Of a stretch of DNA of 64,000 nt, positions 62,122 to 64,000 are shown one piece after another. How positions within the stretch are numbered: position 1 is the first letter of the stretch; each line of letters starts with the position of its first letter. The notes below the pieces were generated by a model that was given only the letters and a program-made list of their open reading frames with translations, was not told the DNA's origin and made no database searches. The position numbers and the translations under genes are program-made. The DNA is taken from assembly GCA_001464765.1 (NCBI GenBank), contig LNDV01000034.1:806001-870000 (forward strand), read 5' to 3'. Origin of the DNA: Betaproteobacteria bacterium Ga0077526 (GTDB lineage Bacteria > Pseudomonadota > Gammaproteobacteria > Burkholderiales > Ga0077523).

Positions 62122-62900
62122 TCGTCGTCCACACCCAGATAGGCGCGGCGCACGGCGGGGTCGCTGGATACCTCGGCGTAGCTGCCCTCGCACAGCTTGC
62201 GTCCGTAGTCGAACACGGCGCAGCGATCGCTCACGCTCTCGATCACGTCCATGTCGTGCTCGATGAGGATGACGGCGAGCCGGCTGCGCTCGGCCTTCAC
62301 CTTCTGCAGGTCGCGCATGAGTTCGGCGGTCTCTTCCGGTGTCATGCCGGCGGAGGGTTCGTCGAGCAGCAGGAGCCGGGGCTCGCGGATGAGCGCGCGG
62401 CACACCTCGACCCGGCGGCGGTCGATCATGGTGAGGGCGGACACCGGCTCGAACAGCTTGCCCGGCAGGGTGGCGCTGAAGTAGGACAGGAGATGTCGGG
62501 CGGACTCGATGTGGCTGGTCATCGACGCGCGGAGCCGGCCGCGCAGCAGCAGGTTGGCGACGATGCCGTGGTCCAGGGACAGGTGCTGCCCGAGCATCAG
62601 GTTGTCGAAGACGGACAGTTCCAGCAGCAGGCGCAGCCGCTGGAACGTGCGGGCGATGCCGCGCCGCGCGATCTCGCGCGGGACCAAGCCCGTGATCGTT
62701 TCACCGCCAAGAGTCACCGACCCGCCGGCCGTGGTGACGAACCCGGTCACGGCGTTGAAGAAGGTGGTCTTGCCCGAGCCGTTGGGGCCGATCACGCCCA
62801 GCACTTCGCCTTCGTGCACGCGGATATCGAGGCCGTCTAGCGCGCGCACGCCGCCGAAGCGGACGGACAGCGCGGACGCCACCAACAGCTCCTGGCTCAT
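62118..62900 (-). CDS. livG: Branched-chain-type ABC transporter ATPase, LivG
   Basis: This is a 260-residue ATPase. Walker A is GPNGSGKT. The LivG-specific part GIARTFQRLRLLLELSVFDN follows. The signature helix is degenerate (ALTMIDRRRVEVCRAL instead of LSGGQ), as in some LivG proteins, which have YGxQRxLEIARAL. Walker B is LLLLDEPSAGMTPEE. It overlaps livM and livF by four bases each. Confidence 0.88.
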   Translation of the reverse strand: MSQELLVASALSVRFGGVRALDGLDIRVHEGEVLGVIGPNGSGKTTFFNAVTGFVTTAGGSVTLGGETITGLVPREIARRGIARTFQRLRLLLELSVFDNLMLGQHLSLDHGIVANLLLRGRLRASMTSHIESARHLLSYFSATLPGKLFEPVSALTMIDRRRVEVCRALIREPRLLLLDEPSAGMTPEETAELMRDLQKVKAERSRLAVILIEHDMDVIESVSDRCAVFDYGRKLCEGSYAEVSSDPAVRRAYLGVDDE

Positions 62901-64000
62901 CGGCCGCCCGCCCCGGGGAAGTAGTCGCGGGCGCGTCGGGGGATGAGCCCGCCGGGACGCACCAGCAGGATCGCAATGACCAGCGCCGCGAACAGCAGGA
63001 AGCGGTACTCCTGGATCACCTGCAGTTTCTCCGGCAGCACGACGACGATCAGCGCGGCGGGCAGCAGGCCGAGCGGATTGCCCAGGCCGCCGAGGATCAC
63101 GATGGACACGAGGATCAGCGAATCGCCGAAGGTGAAGCTCGCGGGGGCGATGAACGCCGTGACCATCGCGTAGACCGCACCGGCCATGCCCGCGAGGAAG
63201 TTGCCGATGGAGAACGCGACGATCTTCCACGCGGCACCGTTGAGGCCGAAGGCGGAGGCCGCCGTCTCGTCGAGCCGCACCGCGTCGAGCGACAGGCCGA
63301 GCCACGAGCGCTCCAGCCGCCGCACGAAGTGATAGGCGAAGAACAGCAGGACCAGGCACAGGCCGGCGTAGCGCAGATAGAAGGACCACTCGGTCTCGTC
63401 GTCGATCTCGATGGCATCGTTGAACACGAGCCCGAACCATTCCATCCCCGGCACCTTGAGGCCCTGCGGCCCGCCAAGGGTGTCGTTCACTTCGAGGAAG
63501 GTGCGGAACAGGATGCCGAACGCGATGGTGATGAGCGCCGCGTAGTGGCCGCGCGTGCGCAGCAGCGGCAGCAGGAGTACCGACCCGATGACCGCACTGA
63601 CGAGACCGCCGGCGAGAATCACGAGCACGTGAGGCAGGCCGGTGTGCAGCAGCAGCACCGCGGCGGTGTAGGCGCCGACCCCCATGAACGCGGCGGCGGC
63701 GAAGTTCACAACGCCGGTGTAGCCGAACTGCACGGTGAGCCCGAGACCCGCCACCATGTAGAGCATGACGGTGCAGAGCATCAGCAGTTCGAAGTTGTGT
63801 TCGCGCAGCCCGAAGATCACGAGGGCCGCCGTGAGCCAGGCCACGGGCGTGATCCAGCGATGGTGATCCGTCGCGCTGCGGTGAATCACCTCGCCCCAGC
63901 CGAGCTTGCCGCCGATCAGCAGCGCCAGCGCGCCGACGATGGCGAGCGTCGCGACTTCCCATTGCTGCTCGGCGAGGAGCAGCCCGAGCACGGCCGCTGC
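62897..64000 (-). CDS. livM: Branched-chain-type ABC transporter permease, LivM (partial)
   Basis: This is the inner-membrane permease, about ten helices, open at its 5' side; the frame continues to the window edge. YTGVVNFAAAAFMGVGAYTA and GALVSAV-type helices match LivM, and FLAGMAGAVYAM and GGLGNPLG near the C-terminus are conserved family motifs. A GTG at 63991 is the first possible start in view, but the true start probably lies outside. It leads the livM-livG-livF-M20-carboxyltransferase-matB operon. The binding protein and LivH would be upstream, beyond the window. Confidence 0.9.
   Translation of the reverse strand, partial: AAAVLGLLLAEQQWEVATLAIVGALALLIGGKLGWGEVIHRSATDHHRWITPVAWLTAALVIFGLREHNFELLMLCTVMLYMVAGLGLTVQFGYTGVVNFAAAAFMGVGAYTAAVLLLHTGLPHVLVILAGGLVSAVIGSVLLLPLLRTRGHYAALITIAFGILFRTFLEVNDTLGGPQGLKVPGMEWFGLVFNDAIEIDDETEWSFYLRYAGLCLVLLFFAYHFVRRLERSWLGLSLDAVRLDETAASAFGLNGAAWKIVAFSIGNFLAGMAGAVYAMVTAFIAPASFTFGDSLILVSIVILGGLGNPLGLLPAALIVVVLPEKLQVIQEYRFLLFAALVIAILLVRPGGLIPRRARDYFPGAGGR

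Noticed and set aside
1..64000. CRISPR arrays, rRNA or tRNA genes
   Set aside because: No regularly spaced identical repeats and no cloverleaf-type sequence with CCA-side pairing were noticed on either strand by reading; a tRNA scan was not possible.

Overview
The window comes from a high-GC, Gram-negative, chromosomal background that looks betaproteobacterial. The evidence is a Bug-type tripartite tricarboxylate transport (TTT) binding protein, the rnb-tonB-aroE-mtgA-lgt block, hslVU next to a DUF3417-type glycogen phosphorylase, a TolC/porin-type envelope, PEP-CTERM exported proteins and a zinc ABC system with its own porin. No rRNA, tRNA, CRISPR array or intact transposase was seen. The genus cannot be fixed from this window.

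Positions 1-3.9 kb hold the proximal end of an integron. A 3'-truncated integron integrase (intI) reads to the right behind a LexA box. Four gene cassettes read to the left from the attI junction: a small membrane protein, a GNAT acetyltransferase, a HAF-repeat PEP-CTERM protein and a secreted AOC/dirigent-like protein. Each is followed by an attC-type imperfect palindrome, and the last attC is cut by the window edge. The integrase lacks its C-terminal catalytic residues, so the array is probably frozen unless an integrase acts in trans.

Positions 4-45.4 kb are mostly ordinary chromosome. In order they hold: an RlmI-like rRNA methyltransferase and a phosphatase; porin-znuACB; a STAS protein with hslVU; glycogen phosphorylase; an FHA protein; a convergent glycan-modification pair (SPINDLY-like transferase and a DUF5672-methyltransferase fusion); lgt, mtgA, aroE, tonB, an RNB ribonuclease and a YqiA esterase; a Tat-exported acetamidase/formamidase; a cupin; a glycolate/lactate-dehydrogenase-like FAD/Fe-S protein divergent from a class V aminotransferase; periplasmic binding proteins; a YpfJ metalloprotease; a DHDPS-family lyase; a PhyH dioxygenase; and a chemoreceptor carrying a C-terminal PilZ domain. 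A REP-like palindromic family lies at gene ends near 6.2, 10.4, 23.5, 29.2 and 36.1 kb.

Positions 45.4-57.4 kb form an accessory island. It carries at least seven full or partial copies of a MITE-like repeat of about 185 bp with terminal inverted repeats. Gene remnants end at several of these copies (a CrtC-like C-terminus, an unidentified C-terminal fragment, a decayed paralogue of the gene at 56.5-57.4 kb). The island also holds a ParE/RHH toxin-antitoxin pair, a Pho-box-controlled phosphate porin, a PEP-CTERM protein, a flavin monooxygenase and several small lipoproteins and membrane proteins with lower GC than their surroundings.

Positions 57.4-64 kb are a tightly overlapping leftward operon: branched-chain-type ABC transporter genes livM (partial), livG and livF, an M20 deacylase, a fused biotin-independent carboxyltransferase and a malonyl-CoA synthetase. 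The layout suggests uptake and activation of an acyl or dicarboxylate compound.
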